6,065 nucleotides of DNA from Aquifex aeolicus (lineage in GTDB: Bacteria; Aquificota; Aquificia; Aquificales; Aquificaceae): contig DQVZ01000122.1 in assembly GCA_015661465.1 (NCBI GenBank), positions 1-6,065 on the forward strand. The letters run 5' to 3'. The notes under the pieces are model-generated. The model searched no databases and was not told the DNA's origin. It saw nothing but the letters and a program-made list of their open reading frames with translations. Of the stretch, positions 4,692-6,065 are shown piece after piece; within the stretch, counting starts at the first letter, position 1; each line of letters begins with the position of its first letter. Position numbers and translations under genes: made by a program.

Positions 4692-6065
4692 TGAAAAGAG
4701 TTATCGTATCTCCCGATGAACCTTTCGGAAGTGTAGTCAAGAAAGTGGTAAAACTTTCCGTACCGATAATAGTAGTTAACCTTCTTTACACGGTTGAAAA
4801 CATGATTTCGATGGTTTTAGTATCCTCTATTTCACCTTCGGCGGTAGCGGCAACAGGTTTCTCTCTTTCCCTTTTGTGGTTTATCTATTCCCTTATGGCT
4901 TTATCTTATTCAGGAACAAACATATTGATTGCTCAATTTATAGGAGCAAAAAAAGACCCCTCTCCAGTGCTGCTAAGCGGGTTACTACTTTCGTTTATTA
5001 TTTCTATTCCCCTTTTTCTTTACGGAAAAGATCTGGTTTTATTCCTGATGAAGCTGTTAGGGGCAAGTAAAACAGTAAGGGAGCTTGCAAACCAATACCT
5101 AACTCCCATATTTTGGTTTATACCTATAGGATTCCTTACAAGTACCTTCTATGGTGCCTATAACGGTGTAGGAGATACAAAAACACCCATGAAGGTAGCC
5201 ATATTGATGAACATTACCCATATTTTCACGGCTTACACTTTGATATACGGTAAATTTGGGTTGCCAAAACTCGGTGTTGAAGGAGCAGGTTGGGGAATAG
5301 CTATTTCAGAAACCTTGGCATTTTTTTTATACCTTGCTTTATTGCTTTTCTATAAAAAACCTTTCCACCTGAGGTTTAAACTTGAACCGCAGATACTTGT
5401 ACGAATGGTAAGACTTGGAACACCAACGGCTATTGAGAGGTCCGTAACCACACTTTCTTTTAACGTATTTGTTGGATTTCTTGCAAGTTTTGGAGATAAA
5501 GTTCTTGCAGCACATCAAATTGGTTTAAGAGTAGAGAGTCTATCCTTTATGATAGGCTTCGGAGTGATGATAGCCAGTACAACAATAGCGGGTCAAAATT
5601 TTGGGGCCAAAAACTATACGGGAATGGTTCACGCGATAAAAATTTCAGCAAATTTCACAGCTTTCATAATGACCTTAATTGGTTTAATTCTTATTATCTT
5701 TCCCCATTACCTGGTTTACCCCTTCAGCAGAGACCCAGAAGTTGTCAAATGGGCTTCTTATTACTTACAAATTGTGGGAATTTCTCAACCGGCTATGGCT
5801 TACGCTTCTATATTTTCGGGTGCGTTAAAAGGTATGGGAAAAACTACGATTCCCCTTTTTGTAAATATAAGCTCATTCTGGTTATTCAGGATACTACCAT
5901 CCTACCTACTGCTCATGGTAATCGGAACTCCTCTTGTACCATGGAGTTTTATGACTATAGAAACTATTATTAGGGCTGTATTTTATTACTTAATGTTTAA
6001 AAGAGAAACTAAGAAACTCCTTAAGTCCTTCGAAAGTAAGCCCAGCACCAAGAAGGAAGATACTC
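4691..6065 (+). CDS. MATE-family multidrug/Na+ or H+ antiporter (3' end outside window)
   Basis: An open frame of 458 complete codons from ATG at 4691 to the window edge, with no stop, so it is truncated only by the window; the MATE family is usually about 440-480 residues, so few residues can be missing. The product is an inner-membrane efflux pump of the NorM/DinF superfamily, with about twelve hydrophobic segments in two six-helix halves. Typical motifs are NGVGDTKTPMKV (Gly161-Asp162-Thr163), VEGAGWGIAISE, PTAIERSV with Glu249 at the start of the second half, AAHQIGLRVESLSFMIGFG (273-291), AGQNFGAKN (300-308) and the repeat-related SGALKGMGKTTIPL. Its end is a charged tail (FKRETKKLLKSFESKPSTKK). 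The coupling ion and substrate cannot be told from sequence alone. The start lacks a Shine-Dalgarno sequence and lies 36 bases from the divergent EamA start. No frameshift was seen. Confidence 0.93.
   Translation, partial: MKRVIVSPDEPFGSVVKKVVKLSVPIIVVNLLYTVENMISMVLVSSISPSAVAATGFSLSLLWFIYSLMALSYSGTNILIAQFIGAKKDPSPVLLSGLLLSFIISIPLFLYGKDLVLFLMKLLGASKTVRELANQYLTPIFWFIPIGFLTSTFYGAYNGVGDTKTPMKVAILMNITHIFTAYTLIYGKFGLPKLGVEGAGWGIAISETLAFFLYLALLLFYKKPFHLRFKLEPQILVRMVRLGTPTAIERSVTTLSFNVFVGFLASFGDKVLAAHQIGLRVESLSFMIGFGVMIASTTIAGQNFGAKNYTGMVHAIKISANFTAFIMTLIGLILIIFPHYLVYPFSRDPEVVKWASYYLQIVGISQPAMAYASIFSGALKGMGKTTIPLFVNISSFWLFRILPSYLLLMVIGTPLVPWSFMTIETIIRAVFYYLMFKRETKKLLKSFESKPSTKKEDT

Noticed and set aside
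4876..5070. Short plus-strand frame inside the MATE gene
   Set aside because: It lies in another frame of a gene with clear MATE motifs before, through and after this stretch.
5749..5973. Short plus-strand frame near the end of the MATE gene
   Set aside because: The MATE frame continues uninterrupted through it with typical hydrophobic segments; this frame is a shadow and does not indicate a frameshift.
1..6065. Search by eye for tRNA, rRNA, CRISPR repeats, insertion sequences and riboswitches
   Set aside because: The window is almost fully coding, gaps are 36-96 bases, and no repeated units, terminal inverted repeats or structured RNA signatures were seen.

Overview
The window looks like chromosomal DNA from a member of the Aquificales. 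It most resembles Aquifex aeolicus, judging from protein resemblance, compact gene packing and A/G-rich Lys/Glu-heavy coding. The IspH-like protein carries its three cluster cysteines at positions 13, 96 and 193, the numbering I recall for the A. aeolicus enzyme. This assignment rests on recognition, not on a search. I see no rRNA, tRNA, CRISPR array, insertion sequence or other mobile element.

Layout: (1) 1-339, +, the 3' end of rny (RNase Y). (2) 425-1507, +, a DnaJ/Hsp40 co-chaperone with intact HPD and zinc motifs but no Gly/Phe-rich linker. (3) 1604-2800, -, cfa, an S-adenosylmethionine-dependent cyclopropane-fatty-acid synthase, convergent with dnaJ; a likely two-way terminator hairpin lies between them. 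(4) 2881-3747, +, ispH (lytB), the last enzyme of the MEP isoprenoid pathway, divergent from cfa. (5) 3723-4235, +, a secreted DsbC-like thioredoxin-fold protein whose start lies 25 bases inside the end of ispH. (6) 4223-4654, -, a half-size EamA/DMT membrane transporter whose 3' end overlaps the DsbC-like gene by 13 bases. (7) 4691 to the window end, +, a nearly complete MATE-family efflux transporter, divergent from the EamA gene with only 36 bases between the starts.

The genes do not form one pathway. RNase Y and DnaJ belong to RNA turnover and protein quality control. CFA synthase and IspH both bear on membrane lipids (fatty-acid modification and isoprenoid supply). The DsbC-like protein belongs to envelope disulfide chemistry, and the last two genes are small-molecule transporters. 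The only clear operon-like pair is ispH with the DsbC-like gene.

I did not find a convincing undescribed system. The points most worth a second look are the DnaJ without a Gly/Phe region, the ispH/DsbC-like overlap, the single-repeat EamA transporter, and the repeated pattern of starts without a Shine-Dalgarno sequence, at least two of them placed about 7 bases after a possible -10 box as expected for leaderless mRNAs.
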